64,000 bases of DNA, taken from Rhizobium brockwellii. GTDB taxonomy: Bacteria > Pseudomonadota > Alphaproteobacteria > Rhizobiales > Rhizobiaceae. The stretch is from positions 248,001 through 312,000 of the forward strand of contig NZ_CP053441.1 in NCBI RefSeq assembly GCF_000769405.2, given 5' to 3'. The first letter of the stretch is position 1; each line of letters begins with the position of its first letter. Position numbers and translations under genes: made by a program. Below are positions 7,638 through 17,456 of the stretch, in pieces. The notes beneath the pieces were generated by a model. The model had not been told where the DNA came from, made no database searches, and saw nothing but the letters and a program-made list of their open reading frames with translations.

Positions 7638-9143
7638 GCGCGGGAACCTTTGGTTTTCCTCCAGCACGTTCAGATCCATGTGGTTGCGCATATAGCGCTC
7701 CGAGGCCTTCTGCAGCGGCTGGTAGTCCCATGGATAATAGGCCCCGTTGCGCAGCGCCGCATAGACCACCCAGCGGCGCGCCTGGCTTTCGCGCACGGCC
7801 GCGTCGAAAGCGGAAAGGTTCCAGCGTCGGCCAGCCTGTTCGACAAGGCTTGCCAAGATCTCGGCATGGGCCGGGTCGGCCGCCAGATTGTCGAGTTCTT
7901 GGGGATCGGCCTCGAGATTAAACAGCATCGGCGGGTCCTTCTCGCAGAGCGAGAGTTTGTATCGTCCGTCTCGGATACAGACGAGCGGCGCCTCGGAACC
8001 CTCTGCGGCATATTCCATCGGCACCGGGCTGCGGTCGCCGGTGCCTTCGGCAAGCGCAGCCAGATCCTCGCCCTCGGTCCACGGCTTCAGCGAGGCGATA
8101 TCGATCCCGGCAAGACCTGCGAGCGTCGGCGTCACGTCGAGAGTGGAGACAGGCTGGTCGATCCGCCTGGGCTTCCAGCCGGGTGCCGCGATCATCAGCG
8201 GAACGCGGGCCGATCCTTCGAAGAAGTTCATCTTGAACCAGAGGCCGCGATCGCCGAGCATGTCGCCATGGTCGGAGGCAAAGAGGATGATCGTGTTTTC
8301 AGCCATGCGGCTCCGTTCGAGGACGCCGAGAATGTCGCCGATCTTGTCGTCGACATAGGAAATATTGGCGAAATAGCCCCGCCTTGCCCGCCTGATCTGC
8401 TCATCGCTGATGTCGAAAGCGTCGTGGTCGCAGGCTTTCATCAGACGCTGCGAATGCGGGTCCTGCCGCTCGAAGGCAATCGGCGAAACCACCGGGTCCA
8501 GTGCCGGGCAATCCTCATAGAGGTCCCAGAATTTGCGGCGCGCGACATAGGGGTCGTGCGGATGGGTGAAGCTGACTGTCAGGCACCAGGGGCGCTCGTC
8601 ATGGCCGCGCGACAGATCGAACAGCTTGCGGGCGGCGTGGTAGGCGACCTCGTCGTCATATTCCATCTGGTTGGTGATTTCGGCAATACCGGCGCCGGTG
8701 ACCGAACCCAGATTGTGATACCACCAGTCTATGCGCTCGCCGGGCTTGCCATAATCGGGCGTCCAGCCGAAGTCGGCCGGGTAGATGTCCGTCGTCAGGC
8801 GCTCCTCGAAGCCATGCAACTGGTCGGGGCCGACGAAGTGCATCTTGCCGGACAGCGCCGTCTGGTATCCGGCGGCGCGCAGATGATGCGCATAGGTCGG
8901 AATGTCGGAGGCAAATTCCGCCGCATTGTCATAGACGCGGGTTCGGCTCGGCAACTGCCCGGACATGAAGGAGGCCCGCGCCGGTGCGCAGAGCGGGCTT
9001 GCCGTATAGGCGTTGGTGAAACGTACGGAGCGCTCCGCCAATGATTTCAGATGCGGCGCATGCAGAAAATCGGCGGGGCCATCGGGAAAGAAAGTGCCAT
9101 TCAACTGATCGACCATCAGGATGAGGATATTCGGACGCGCCAT
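7635..9143 (-). CDS. betC: choline-sulfatase
   Basis: 502 residues from ATG 9143, preceded by AGGAGA. A type I sulfatase of the alkaline-phosphatase fold: N-terminal ARPNILILMVDQLNG metal site, and the sulfatase signature around Cys52 (LCAPARASFMSG), where the Cys is converted to formylglycine. DHGDMLGDRG and the C-terminal YYPWDYQP motif are typical of BetC. It releases choline and sulfate from choline-O-sulfate, feeding glycine betaine synthesis. The divergent LysR gene is the family's usual regulator. The other bet genes are not in this window. Confidence 0.93.
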   Translation of the reverse strand: MARPNILILMVDQLNGTFFPDGPADFLHAPHLKSLAERSVRFTNAYTASPLCAPARASFMSGQLPSRTRVYDNAAEFASDIPTYAHHLRAAGYQTALSGKMHFVGPDQLHGFEERLTTDIYPADFGWTPDYGKPGERIDWWYHNLGSVTGAGIAEITNQMEYDDEVAYHAARKLFDLSRGHDERPWCLTVSFTHPHDPYVARRKFWDLYEDCPALDPVVSPIAFERQDPHSQRLMKACDHDAFDISDEQIRRARRGYFANISYVDDKIGDILGVLERSRMAENTIILFASDHGDMLGDRGLWFKMNFFEGSARVPLMIAAPGWKPRRIDQPVSTLDVTPTLAGLAGIDIASLKPWTEGEDLAALAEGTGDRSPVPMEYAAEGSEAPLVCIRDGRYKLSLCEKDPPMLFNLEADPQELDNLAADPAHAEILASLVEQAGRRWNLSAFDAAVRESQARRWVVYAALRNGAYYPWDYQPLQKASERYMRNHMDLNVLEENQRFPR

Positions 9144-9284
9144 GTGAAATTTCTCCTGTGGTCTCAGATGCCGGGGAAGGTCCGATGAGGGACGTCGCCG
9201 ACTGCTATTTGCAGATCTTATCAAGGCCAGTATCATAGTGCCTGTAAAGCTGGCTTTTTTCGATGGCTGCCAAAAGGAATTTTT

Positions 9285-10187
9285 ATGCCAGACCGCCGGC
9301 CTGAGCTGGGATGGATGCGCATCTTCGCGGAGGTCGCAAGGCTCGGCAGCTTTTCGGCTGCGGCGGCAGTTCTCGGCCTTACACAGCCTGCCGTCAGTTA
9401 TCAGATTCGGCGGCTGGAAGAGCAGTTCGGCGTTGCCCTGCTGCGCCGCCAGCACCGCGGCGTCGAGTTGACCGCGGAGGGAGAGCGGCTTTTCCAGGTC
9501 GCCGCCAAGACGGTCGGTGATATCGATTCCCTGGCGCGCAGTTTCCGCACTGAGGCTCAAAGGCCGGTGGTCAGGCTGAGAACCGACTATGCCTTTTCAG
9601 CGCTTTGGCTGATCCCGCGCATGCACGGCTTTCGCCTGCTTCACCCCGAAACGGATATACAGATCGTCGCGACCCAAAGGCTTGAACCCGGCTTTCGTGA
9701 CGACGCGGATGTGGTGGTGGTCTTCGGCACAAAGGCGGAATTCGGCGCTATCGGATCGCTTCTGCTGCAGGAAAAGGTCGTGCCCGTCTGTACGCGAGGC
9801 TTTCTCGATCGCAACGGCCCGTTCGACGATCCGCAGCAGCTTGCCAAGGCGATCCTGATTCATCTCGACTCGCCGATGCCATCGCCGTGGTTCGACTGGC
9901 GAAGCTATCTTGCCGAATTCTCCGTTACTCGCGATCTCCATGCCGGCCGCGGCGATGTCAGCTTCAACACCTACTCGCTGGTCATCCAGGCCGCCCTCAG
10001 CGAGCAGGGCGTAGCGATCGGCTGGATGGGGCTGGTCGATACGCTTCTCTCCACACATATGCTGGTGGAAGCCGGGCCGCCGCTCGAGGCCTGGGACCGC
10101 GGTTACTGGCTGATACCGCCGCGATCGGCAAATGTTGATAGCGAGAGGCTCAGCACCTGGCTGGTGGATGAAGTCGGCAGGACCTGA
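9285..10187 (+). CDS. LysR family regulator of choline-sulfate use
   Basis: 300 residues. N-terminal HTH (about residues 8-66: MRIFAEVARLGSFSAAAAVLGLTQPAVSYQ), then a LysR substrate-binding domain with HPETDIQIVATQRLE and VPVCTRGFL. LysR genes adjacent and divergent to betC form a recognised family of choline-sulfate utilisation regulators. The 141-bp shared upstream region would carry the operator. It probably activates betC with choline or choline sulfate as effector (inference from context). Confidence 0.88.
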   Translation: MPDRRPELGWMRIFAEVARLGSFSAAAAVLGLTQPAVSYQIRRLEEQFGVALLRRQHRGVELTAEGERLFQVAAKTVGDIDSLARSFRTEAQRPVVRLRTDYAFSALWLIPRMHGFRLLHPETDIQIVATQRLEPGFRDDADVVVVFGTKAEFGAIGSLLLQEKVVPVCTRGFLDRNGPFDDPQQLAKAILIHLDSPMPSPWFDWRSYLAEFSVTRDLHAGRGDVSFNTYSLVIQAALSEQGVAIGWMGLVDTLLSTHMLVEAGPPLEAWDRGYWLIPPRSANVDSERLSTWLVDEVGRT

Positions 10188-10307
10188 CATTCGGACCTAG
10201 GCCGGCGCGTCATCGCATCCGGAATATGTTCGCGTTCAGGAGAGAAGCCTTGTCATGACCGACGCCGATCGACATTGTGGCATCGATTCATAGGGAAGGG
10301 CCGAAGC

Positions 10308-10511
10308 ATGTCGCGAACCGTCGGATACGTCGTTGGACTGCTCATGATCCTCTTGGGACTGATCTGGATCGCACAGGGAAGCGGTTATTTTCCCTATCCC
10401 TCATCCAGCTTCATGATCAACCAAAGCATCTGGGTTCTCTGGGGGAGCATCATGGCTGTCGCGGGGATCGCCGTGACGGTCATTATTTCACGGCTGCGCC
10501 GGAGAGGATGA
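10308..10511 (+). CDS. small two-segment membrane protein, hypothetical (67 aa)
   Basis: Starts at ATG 10308. Two hydrophobic segments, about residues 4-24 (VGYVVGLLMILLGLIWIAQG) and 40-60 (SIWVLWGSIMAVAGIAVTVII), with a short SGYFPYPSSSFMINQ loop between, end in RLRRRG, so both termini are probably cytoplasmic. Family and role are unknown. Confidence 0.65.
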   Translation: MSRTVGYVVGLLMILLGLIWIAQGSGYFPYPSSSFMINQSIWVLWGSIMAVAGIAVTVIISRLRRRG

Positions 10512-10610
10512 GCCGGCAACCCCTGCATGGCTTTGAGGAGTTCGACATCGAAGAATTCCCCGAGGTGAAATATCTGGCCGCTGGCGGCCTGTCGAATTGA
10601 GGAGAATGGC

Positions 10611-11402
10611 ATGAGCGCAGCTGAAATCGACGGCTTTGCGGACCGGATCAGGCAGCACCGGGGCGGCATGATCTCCGCCTGGATCGGTATTCCGGACGCC
10701 ACGCTCGCCAACCACCTGGCGCAGGAGGCCTTCGACGCCATCGTGCTGGATATGCAGCACGGCATGTGGGACATGCCGTCGGCCGCGAACGCCGTCGCCC
10801 AGGTGCGGCTTGCAGGCAAGCCGGCGCTGGCGCGTATACCGGTCGGTGATTTCGCGTCCGCCTCGCGCCTGCTCGATGCCGGCGCCTCCGGCATCATCGC
10901 GCCGATGATCAATTCGGCCGAAGACGCGCAAGCCTTCGTCAAGACCACCAAATACCCGCCTCTCGGTGACCGCAGCTGGGGACCGTCGCTGGCGCTCAAC
11001 CATACCGGCCTGTCGGCCGATGATTATCTGAAGAACGCCAATGCGCTCACCGTCGCCATCGCCATGGTCGAGACCCGGGCAGCACTCGAGGCGATCGACG
11101 ACATTCTCGGCGTTGCCGGCATCGATGGCATTTTCATCGGTCCCTCCGACCTTTCGATCGCACTCTCGAACGGCGACCAGGTGGCGCCGAACGCCGCCGA
11201 GATCGACAGCGCCATGCAGCATGCGGTTTCGCGCTGCCGCGCCCACGGCAAATTCGCCTGCGCCTTCGCCGGCGACGGCGAACGGGCTGGCGAGCTGCTG
11301 AAATTCGGTTTCGATCTGGTCATTGCCGGTGCGGAGACCGCGCAACTGCGCTCCGGCGCCCGGCGCGCCATCAATGCCGCCCGCCGGATCGCTTCGGCTT
11401 GA
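10611..11402 (+). CDS. HpcH/HpaI-type class II aldolase / citrate lyase family
   Basis: 263 residues from ATG 10611 with GAGGAG upstream. Motifs of the HpcH/HpaI (GarL-like) barrel are AWIGIPDATLANHLAQ, VLDMQHGMWDM (general base and metal region), LARIPVGD, GIIAPMINSAEDAQ and GIFIGPSDLSIALS. Such enzymes cleave 2-keto-3-deoxy sugar acids or 4-hydroxy-2-oxo acids to pyruvate plus an aldehyde, using a divalent metal. The substrate cannot be fixed from context. It converges on the next gene with 3 bp between. Confidence 0.85.
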   Translation: MSAAEIDGFADRIRQHRGGMISAWIGIPDATLANHLAQEAFDAIVLDMQHGMWDMPSAANAVAQVRLAGKPALARIPVGDFASASRLLDAGASGIIAPMINSAEDAQAFVKTTKYPPLGDRSWGPSLALNHTGLSADDYLKNANALTVAIAMVETRAALEAIDDILGVAGIDGIFIGPSDLSIALSNGDQVAPNAAEIDSAMQHAVSRCRAHGKFACAFAGDGERAGELLKFGFDLVIAGAETAQLRSGARRAINAARRIASA

Positions 11403-11405
11403 ACG

Positions 11406-12086
11406 TCATTTCACCGGCTTGACGGCCAGCCAGATGACGTGGCGGGCGCCGCCGCGTTTGCCGTTGGCGCGCGTGTTGACCGCGTCGACTGCAAAACCGC
11501 TGTCCTTGAGACGTCGCGTGAAATCGGGGTCCGGACCGGACGACCAGACGGCGAGCACGCCGCCGGGGCGCAGCGCGTGGCTGGCGGCGCGAAGGCCGGC
11601 AAAATCGTAGAGCCGGTCGTTGGATTTGCGGGTCAGGCCATCAGGGCCGTTATCGACATCGAGCAGGATCGCATTATAGGCGCCCTTGCCGGCGCGGATC
11701 GCTTCGCCGACATCGCCCTGATGGATGCCGACCCGCGGATCGTCGAGACAGCCCTGGAAGACCTCGGCCATCGGCCCGCGTGCCCAGGCGATCACGGCCG
11801 GCACCAGTTCGGCGACGGTGACGCCGGCATCTTCCGGGAGGACGGCGAGAGCGGCGCGCAGGGTAAAACCCATGCCGAGCCCACCGATCAAGATCCTTGG
11901 CTTCGGGTGCGACTTGATGCGATCCCAGGAAAGGGTCGCCAGCGCTTCCTCCGAACCGCTGAGGCGGCTGTTCATCAACTCGTTGGCGCCGAGCATGATC
12001 GAGAACTCGCCGCCGCGCTGCTTCAGCCGCAGTTCGCCGTTTTCACCGGGAATGGTCGCGGAATCGAGCTGGATCCAGGGCAGCAT
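11406..12086 (-). CDS. spermidine-synthase-like class I SAM-dependent protein
   Basis: 226 residues. Rossmann SAM-binding features are RILIGGLGMGFTLRAAL (motif I), VTVAELVPAVIAWAR (acidic ribose-binding Glu), IHQGDVGEAI and ILLDVDNGPD. The layout resembles the spermidine synthase family, but the tetramerisation domain is reduced to a short N-terminal beta segment. Such stand-alone proteins are common and their substrates undetermined. It starts at ATG 12086 and stands alone between two converging units. Confidence 0.75.
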   Translation of the reverse strand: MLPWIQLDSATIPGENGELRLKQRGGEFSIMLGANELMNSRLSGSEEALATLSWDRIKSHPKPRILIGGLGMGFTLRAALAVLPEDAGVTVAELVPAVIAWARGPMAEVFQGCLDDPRVGIHQGDVGEAIRAGKGAYNAILLDVDNGPDGLTRKSNDRLYDFAGLRAASHALRPGGVLAVWSSGPDPDFTRRLKDSGFAVDAVNTRANGKRGGARHVIWLAVKPVK

Positions 12087-12156
12087 GACGGCTTCGCCTC
12101 ATATGAAAGAGACCGTCCCCTAGCATAGGGCGCTAGATGAGGCCAGCAAGCCGGCC

Positions 12157-13056
12157 TCAGATCATCCGCATGAAATGATCCTGCTCGAATTCGACGATGT
12201 CGTCCTGCGGCACGGCCGAACGGCGGCGGATATCTTCCACCTCGTCGGGCCTCAGCCGGGCCTTCGGGTCGTCGAAGCGGACGTTCGGATCGGGCACGGC
12301 CGAGAGCAGCAGCCTTGTATAGGGATGCAGCGGATTGTCGATCACCTTGGCGACGCTGCCCCATTCGACGATCTGGCCAGCATACATCACGGCGATGTCC
12401 TCGGCGACATAACGGGCGGTGGCGATATCATGGGTGATGTAAAACAGGCCGAGATTCAGCTCCCGCTTCATTTCGTTCAACAGGTTCAGCACGCCGAGGC
12501 GCACCGAGACGTCGAGCATCGAGGTCGGTTCGTCGGCGACGATCACCTCCGGCTTGACGGCCAAGGCGCGAGCGATGTTGACGCGCTGGCGCTGGCCACC
12601 GGAGAGTTCATGCGGATATTTCGGCGCGACGAGATCGGGATCGAGCCTGACGCGCTGCAACAGTTCACGGACCGCGACGTCGATCTCGGGCCCCTTGATC
12701 TCCGGGCGGTGCAGCTTCAGCGGCCGCCGGAGATGATGGGCGATGGTGTGGGCAGGGTTCAGCGAGGCGAAGGGGTCCTGGAAGATCATCTGCACCGAGC
12801 GGCGGTAACGGGCGATCTCGGCGGATTTCGCCGCTTCGACAGGCCGGCCCTTGTAGAGAATCCGGCCCGATGTCGGCAGATATTCGCGCATCGCCATGCG
12901 GGCGCAGGTGGTCTTGCCACTGCCGGATTCGCCGACCAGCGCCAGCGCCCGACCGGCATGCAGCGAAAACGAGATGGCGCGCGCCGCATGGACGGCCGCG
13001 GAACCATGGCCGAAAGTCTTGGTCACCTGGTCGAGTGCGAGAATGGCGTCCGTCAT
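12157..13056 (-). CDS. oligopeptide/dipeptide-type ABC transporter ATP-binding protein (DppF-like)
   Basis: 299 residues from ATG 13056, which overlaps the stop of the preceding ATPase (ATGA). Walker A GESGSGKT is at 42-49, the signature is LSGGQRQRVNIARAL, Walker B ends in VADEPTSMLD, and the C-terminal oligopeptide-type extension begins HPYTRLLLSAVPDP. It is the last gene of the five-gene transporter and pairs with the next ATPase as a heterodimer on the inner membrane. The cargo is probably a glycoside or peptide, judged from the GH3 enzyme upstream in the operon. Confidence 0.92.
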   Translation of the reverse strand: MTDAILALDQVTKTFGHGSAAVHAARAISFSLHAGRALALVGESGSGKTTCARMAMREYLPTSGRILYKGRPVEAAKSAEIARYRRSVQMIFQDPFASLNPAHTIAHHLRRPLKLHRPEIKGPEIDVAVRELLQRVRLDPDLVAPKYPHELSGGQRQRVNIARALAVKPEVIVADEPTSMLDVSVRLGVLNLLNEMKRELNLGLFYITHDIATARYVAEDIAVMYAGQIVEWGSVAKVIDNPLHPYTRLLLSAVPDPNVRFDDPKARLRPDEVEDIRRRSAVPQDDIVEFEQDHFMRMI

Positions 13057-13856
13057 AACAGCACTCCTCCATGCAGCGAGGGGAAGGAGGCCCAAAGCTT
13101 CTTCGTGTAGTCATGCTCAGGCGTCCTGTAGATCGCTTCGGCCGTGTTCTGCTCCACCAGCTGGCCGGCGAGCATGATGCCGATGCGGTCGCAGAACTGC
13201 ACCATCAGCCCGAGATCATGGGTGATGAACAGCACGGAAAAGCCGAAGCTGCGGCGCAGTTCGTTGATGCGCTGCAGGATTTCGCGTTGGACGACCACAT
13301 CGAGCGCCGTCGTCGGCTCGTCCATGACGACGAGCTTCGGATCGAGCGCCATGCAGATGGCGATGACGATGCGCTGGCGCATGCCGCCGGAAAACTGGTG
13401 CGGATAGTCGCGCATGCGATCCGGCGCGATGTCGACGAGCGTCAGCATCTCGGCGGTGCGCTCGCGGGCTTCCGTGCGGCTCATGCCTTTGTGGGTCCGC
13501 AGCATGTCGTAGAATTGCGCCTCGATGCGCAGCACCGGGTTCAGCGAGTTCATGGCGCTCTGGAACACCATGGCAACCTCGCGCCAGCGGAAGGCGCTGA
13601 GCGCTTGCCGGTCGAGGCCGAGCACGTCGCGGCCGTCGAGCAGGATGCGGCTCTCCTTGCGGATCAGCGCCGGCGGCTTGTGCAGGCGGCTGATGGCAAA
13701 AGCGATGGTGCTCTTGCCGCAGCCGGATTCGCCGGCAAGGCCGAAGACCTCGCCGGGCGCGACATCGAAGCTGACGTCGTTGACGGCGCGGAAATCCTTC
13801 TCCTCTCCGATATAGTCGATGGTGAGGTTCCTCACCGAAAGCAGCGGCTGCGTCAC
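13053..13856 (-). CDS. oligopeptide/dipeptide-type ABC transporter ATP-binding protein (DppD-like)
   Basis: 267 residues from GTG 13856, translationally coupled to the upstream permease by a GTGA overlap. A much longer frame exists to 14207, but its first 117 codons are a shadow of the permease. Walker A GESGCGKS is about 42-49, the signature FSGGMRQRIVIAICMAL, and Walker B VVMDEPTTALDV. The C-terminus (RTPEHDYTKKLWASFPSL) is the usual oligopeptide-transport tail. Confidence 0.92.
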   Translation of the reverse strand: MTQPLLSVRNLTIDYIGEEKDFRAVNDVSFDVAPGEVFGLAGESGCGKSTIAFAISRLHKPPALIRKESRILLDGRDVLGLDRQALSAFRWREVAMVFQSAMNSLNPVLRIEAQFYDMLRTHKGMSRTEARERTAEMLTLVDIAPDRMRDYPHQFSGGMRQRIVIAICMALDPKLVVMDEPTTALDVVVQREILQRINELRRSFGFSVLFITHDLGLMVQFCDRIGIMLAGQLVEQNTAEAIYRTPEHDYTKKLWASFPSLHGGVLL

Positions 13857-14731
13857 AGGCGGCCCTCCCCTGTTCGAACGAGCAGGGACCAGCGCTTCAG
13901 GTGATTGCCGGTGCGCAGCCGCGGATTGGCGATCTCGTCGACGGCGAAATTCAGCAATGACATGCCGATGCCGAGGAAGGCGAGTGCGAAGCAGGGGGTG
14001 AGGATATCCCACCAGGCGCCGACCGAAAGGGCCGAGGCTTTCTGTGCATTGTAGAGCATGGTGCCCCAGGAGATCGCTCTTGGATCTCCGAGGCCGAGGA
14101 ATTCCAGCGTCGCTTCGGTGATGATCGCGAAGATGACGCTGCCGATGAAATTGATGCCGACGATAGATATCACGTTGGGAAAGATCTCGAATGTCATGAT
14201 GCGCCATTGCGGCTCACCCATCATCTCGGCCGATTTGACGAAATCCTTCTGCTTGACGGAGAGCGTTTCGGCGCGGGTGACGCGTGCGCCCCAGGCCCAG
14301 GAGGTGGCGCCGAGGATGAGGGCGATGACGAGGGGGCTCGCCTGGCCGATGAAGGCGGCAAGCACGAGCAGCAGCGGCAGGTTGGGAACGACCAGCACCA
14401 TATTGGTGAAGAAGCTGATGATCTCGTCGGTCTTGCCACCGCGATAGCCGGAGATGATGCCGAGCGCGGTGCCGACGAGGGTGATCAGCAGGCCGGCGCC
14501 GAAGCCGACGGCAAGCGAGGTGCGGGCGCCGTAGATCAGCCGGGCGAAGACATCCTGGCCGATGCGGGTGGTGCCGAGAATATGGTCGAGCGACGGCGGC
14601 TGGTGCGGTCGTCCGGTGCGGGCGGCGGGATCGTACTGCGTCAGCAGCGGCGCTGCGATCGCGACGAGGACGATGAAGGCGATGATGACGAGACCGACGA
14701 GCGCCTTGCGGTTTCGAAGCAGGGTCTTCAT
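13853..14731 (-). CDS. ABC transporter permease (DppC-like)
   Basis: 292 residues with about six membrane segments, an N-terminal hydrophobic anchor (ALVGLVIIAFIVLVAIAAPLL) and a periplasmic loop HILGTTRIGQDVFARLIYGARTSL characteristic of DppC/OppC proteins. The cytoplasmic coupling loop is about residues 165-200. The start at 14731 lies one base from the preceding stop, so it is tightly coupled in the operon. Confidence 0.9.
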   Translation of the reverse strand: MKTLLRNRKALVGLVIIAFIVLVAIAAPLLTQYDPAARTGRPHQPPSLDHILGTTRIGQDVFARLIYGARTSLAVGFGAGLLITLVGTALGIISGYRGGKTDEIISFFTNMVLVVPNLPLLLVLAAFIGQASPLVIALILGATSWAWGARVTRAETLSVKQKDFVKSAEMMGEPQWRIMTFEIFPNVISIVGINFIGSVIFAIITEATLEFLGLGDPRAISWGTMLYNAQKASALSVGAWWDILTPCFALAFLGIGMSLLNFAVDEIANPRLRTGNHLKRWSLLVRTGEGRL

Positions 14732-14732
14732 C

Positions 14733-15710
14733 TCACGCTCCCTTCAGCCGCGGGTCGAGCATCACATAGCTGACGTCGACGATAAAATTGGCGATCAGCA
14801 TGGTTGCGGTCATGATGAGGAGCTGGCCCTGGATGACGGGATAGTCGCGGGCGAGGATCGCCTGGTAGAGAATGTTGCCGAGGCCGGGATAGTTATAGAC
14901 TACCTCCGTCACCAGCGAGCCGCCGAGGATGGTGCCGATGGCGATGGCAAGGCTGGAGACGGTCGGCAACAGGGCGTTGCGCGCCGCGTACCAGAGCATC
15001 ACATGCCGGTCCGAAAGGCCCTTGGCGCGGGCCATGACGATATAGTCCTCGCCGAGCAGGTTGATCATGTTGTTGCGCATGGTGACGGTGAAGCCGCCGA
15101 TCAGCACGGTGCAGAGCGTCACCATCGGCAGGATGCCGTGATAGGCGAGGCTGCCGATATATTGCAGGCTGAAGGCCGGATCGAGCGATGGGTCGGCGGC
15201 ATAGCCGTTCGGAAACCAGCCGAGCGTGAAGCCGAAGATGAAGAGCACGATCAGCGAGGTAACGACGGCCGGCACCGAGGTTGCGAAGATCGCGCCGACG
15301 GAGACGATGACATCGAACTTGCTGCCGCGGCGCCAGGCGGCGACGATGCCGAGGAAGGTACCGAGCGCGAAGCTGACGATCGTCGCCGTGCCCATCAGGC
15401 CGACGGTCCAGACGAGTGCATGGCCGAGCACCGAGGTGACCGGCAGCGGGAAATATTTGATCGAGCGGCCGAGATCGCCGGTGAAGATGCTGCCGAGATA
15501 GGTGAGGTATTGTTGCCAGAGCGGACCGTCGACGAAGCCGAAGGTGAGCTTCAGCGCCTGCAGGCTTTCCGGCGGCAATTCGGTGCCGGCGCTCGAGAAC
15601 ATGATCTGCACCGGATCCCCCGGCATCAGGCGCGGCAGGAAGAAATTGATCGTCGCTGCCGCGATGAAGGCTGCCATGTAGAAGACGAGGCGGCGAAGCA
15701 GGAAAGCCAT
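14733..15710 (-). CDS. ABC transporter permease (DppB-like)
   Basis: 325 residues: N-terminal segment FYMAAFIAAATINFFLPRLMPGDPV, then about five more transmembrane helices, and the permease coupling motif MARAKGLSDRHVMLWYA...ALLP. The early TM followed by MPGDP is the DppB/OppB hallmark. It sits between the binding protein and the DppC-like partner, and the two would form the membrane channel. Confidence 0.9.
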   Translation of the reverse strand: MAFLLRRLVFYMAAFIAAATINFFLPRLMPGDPVQIMFSSAGTELPPESLQALKLTFGFVDGPLWQQYLTYLGSIFTGDLGRSIKYFPLPVTSVLGHALVWTVGLMGTATIVSFALGTFLGIVAAWRRGSKFDVIVSVGAIFATSVPAVVTSLIVLFIFGFTLGWFPNGYAADPSLDPAFSLQYIGSLAYHGILPMVTLCTVLIGGFTVTMRNNMINLLGEDYIVMARAKGLSDRHVMLWYAARNALLPTVSSLAIAIGTILGGSLVTEVVYNYPGLGNILYQAILARDYPVIQGQLLIMTATMLIANFIVDVSYVMLDPRLKGA

Positions 15711-15766
15711 GGGAACTCCGTCGTGACGGAAGCGGCGCTTTACGCCGCTCCCGAGGATTGCGATGC

Positions 15767-17413
15767 TTACTTGACCGGCTCGAGGGCCAGGAGGTTCAGC
15801 AGGCGTGCCGGATTGGTCCGCGAGATCGACGGATTGACGAAGGGGTTTTCCTTGGTCGACCAGCCGGTGAAGCGCTTGGTGTTGTACTGATACCAGTTCG
15901 GATTGTTGAACACCGGAATCAAAGGCATGTTTTCGGCGACGATGCGCTGCGCCTTGTTCATCGCGTCCTTTTGCTTGGCTAGATCGGCGGTCTGGGTGAA
16001 CTCGGTGACGAGTTTTTCGACCTCCGGGTTGAACCAGCGCTGCGCGGTGAAGCGGGTCTTGCCCTTGTCCGAAGCACTGAAGGCGCGCTTGTAGGGGTAA
16101 TAGGGCGAAGCCGATGCCGGCAGGCTGTTGATCGCCGCATCGAAGGTGCCGTTGATGAGGTTGCCGGTCCAGACGGCTTCCTCCGGCGTTTCGATCTTGG
16201 CGTCGATGCCGACCGCCTGCATGCCTTCGACGGCGAGGTTGACGGTGTCGATCCAGTCGGTCCAGGCGCTCGGGACGATAATCGAGAAGGAGATCTTGGT
16301 GCCGTCGGGATTGTCGCGGAAACCGTCGCCGTCCTTGTCCTTGTAGCCCGCCTCGTCGAGCATGGCCTTGGCGGCATCGGCATCATAGGTTGCGAATTTG
16401 CCGAAGTCGGCCTTGGCGGAGGGGTCCGCCCAGCTCTTGTAGAGCTCGCCCATCAGGCCGGGATCTTCGTTCAGCGTCGGATAGCCGTAGCCGGCGACGT
16501 CGATCATCGTCTTGCGGTCGAGCGCCATCGAGACGGCCCGGCGGAACTTCAGATCGTTGAAGGCCTTCTTGTTGTTCTCGTTCGCCGTTTCCAGGTTGAA
16601 CAGGAAGGCGACCATGCTGCTTGGCGAATACCAGTAGTGGAAATGCGCCGGATCCTTGGAAACATAGACATTGTCGATATCGGGAATGAAGGAGACGCCC
16701 CAGTCGAGCGTGCCGTCGGCCGTTGCCGTCAGCATCTGGTTGTTGTCGGCAAGCTGCGGGAAGCGCATGCAATCGACCTTCAGGTGCTCGTTATCCCAGT
16801 AGTTCGGGTTGCGGCACTGATCGTAGGTCTGGCCGGTGAAACGAGGCACCTCCGTTAGCGGGCCGCTGCCGACCGGGGTCTCGTTGGCGAAGGTGACCGG
16901 ATCGGCGACGTCCTTCCAGACATGTTCCGGAACGATCGGCAGCTGCGAGATCTGCTCGGCCGCAAGCGAGCTCGGATTGGCGAGCGTGAAACGTACCGTC
17001 TGGCCGTCGACGGCCTGGACATCGGTGATGAAGGTCCAGATGCTGACGAAGTCGAGCGCCGGGAACTTCTTCAGGTAATCATAGGTGAACTTGACGTCGG
17101 CTGCGGTCAGCGGCTTACCATCCGACCATTTCAGGTTCGGGCGCAGCTTGAAATCGATGCTCTTCAGGTCGTCGGAGAGTTTGAAGCTTTCAGCCAGGCG
17201 ATAGACCGGCTTGTTGCTGTCGAAGCGATTGAAGACGACCAGCGGCTCGTAGATGAAGTCGAGCGTGGACTGGCGCGACGACGTCTGGTTGAACGGATTG
17301 AAGTTGCGAACCCAGGTCGTCGCCGGTTCGATATTCACTGTGAGGATCGTCTGCGCCACGGCGGATCCCGAAAGCAGCGTCAGTGCTGCGGCTGCAAGAA
17401 GATATTTTTTCAT
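15767..17413 (-). CDS. ABC transporter substrate-binding protein, family 5
   Basis: 548 residues with a Sec signal peptide (MKKYLLAAAALTLLSGSAVA, cleavage before QT). SBP_bac_5 features include KLRPNLKWSDGKPLTAADVKFTYDY, FRRAVSMALDRK and the acidic repeat AGYKDKDGDGFRDNPDG, which resembles a calcium-loop. The NEDPGLMGELYKSW region resembles the sugar-oligomer-binding branch of this mostly peptide-binding family, in line with the neighbouring GH3 glycosidase (inference). It is periplasmic and second gene of the transporter operon proper. Confidence 0.9.
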   Translation of the reverse strand: MKKYLLAAAALTLLSGSAVAQTILTVNIEPATTWVRNFNPFNQTSSRQSTLDFIYEPLVVFNRFDSNKPVYRLAESFKLSDDLKSIDFKLRPNLKWSDGKPLTAADVKFTYDYLKKFPALDFVSIWTFITDVQAVDGQTVRFTLANPSSLAAEQISQLPIVPEHVWKDVADPVTFANETPVGSGPLTEVPRFTGQTYDQCRNPNYWDNEHLKVDCMRFPQLADNNQMLTATADGTLDWGVSFIPDIDNVYVSKDPAHFHYWYSPSSMVAFLFNLETANENNKKAFNDLKFRRAVSMALDRKTMIDVAGYGYPTLNEDPGLMGELYKSWADPSAKADFGKFATYDADAAKAMLDEAGYKDKDGDGFRDNPDGTKISFSIIVPSAWTDWIDTVNLAVEGMQAVGIDAKIETPEEAVWTGNLINGTFDAAINSLPASASPYYPYKRAFSASDKGKTRFTAQRWFNPEVEKLVTEFTQTADLAKQKDAMNKAQRIVAENMPLIPVFNNPNWYQYNTKRFTGWSTKENPFVNPSISRTNPARLLNLLALEPVK

Positions 17414-17456
17414 GTCTTATTCCCCTTTTCTTATCCGGTGAGAGATGACGTGCCGG

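Noticed and set aside
14562..15890. 442-codon rightward frame opposite the permeases and binding protein
   Set aside because: It crosses three well-supported genes on the other strand and has no domain or ribosome site.
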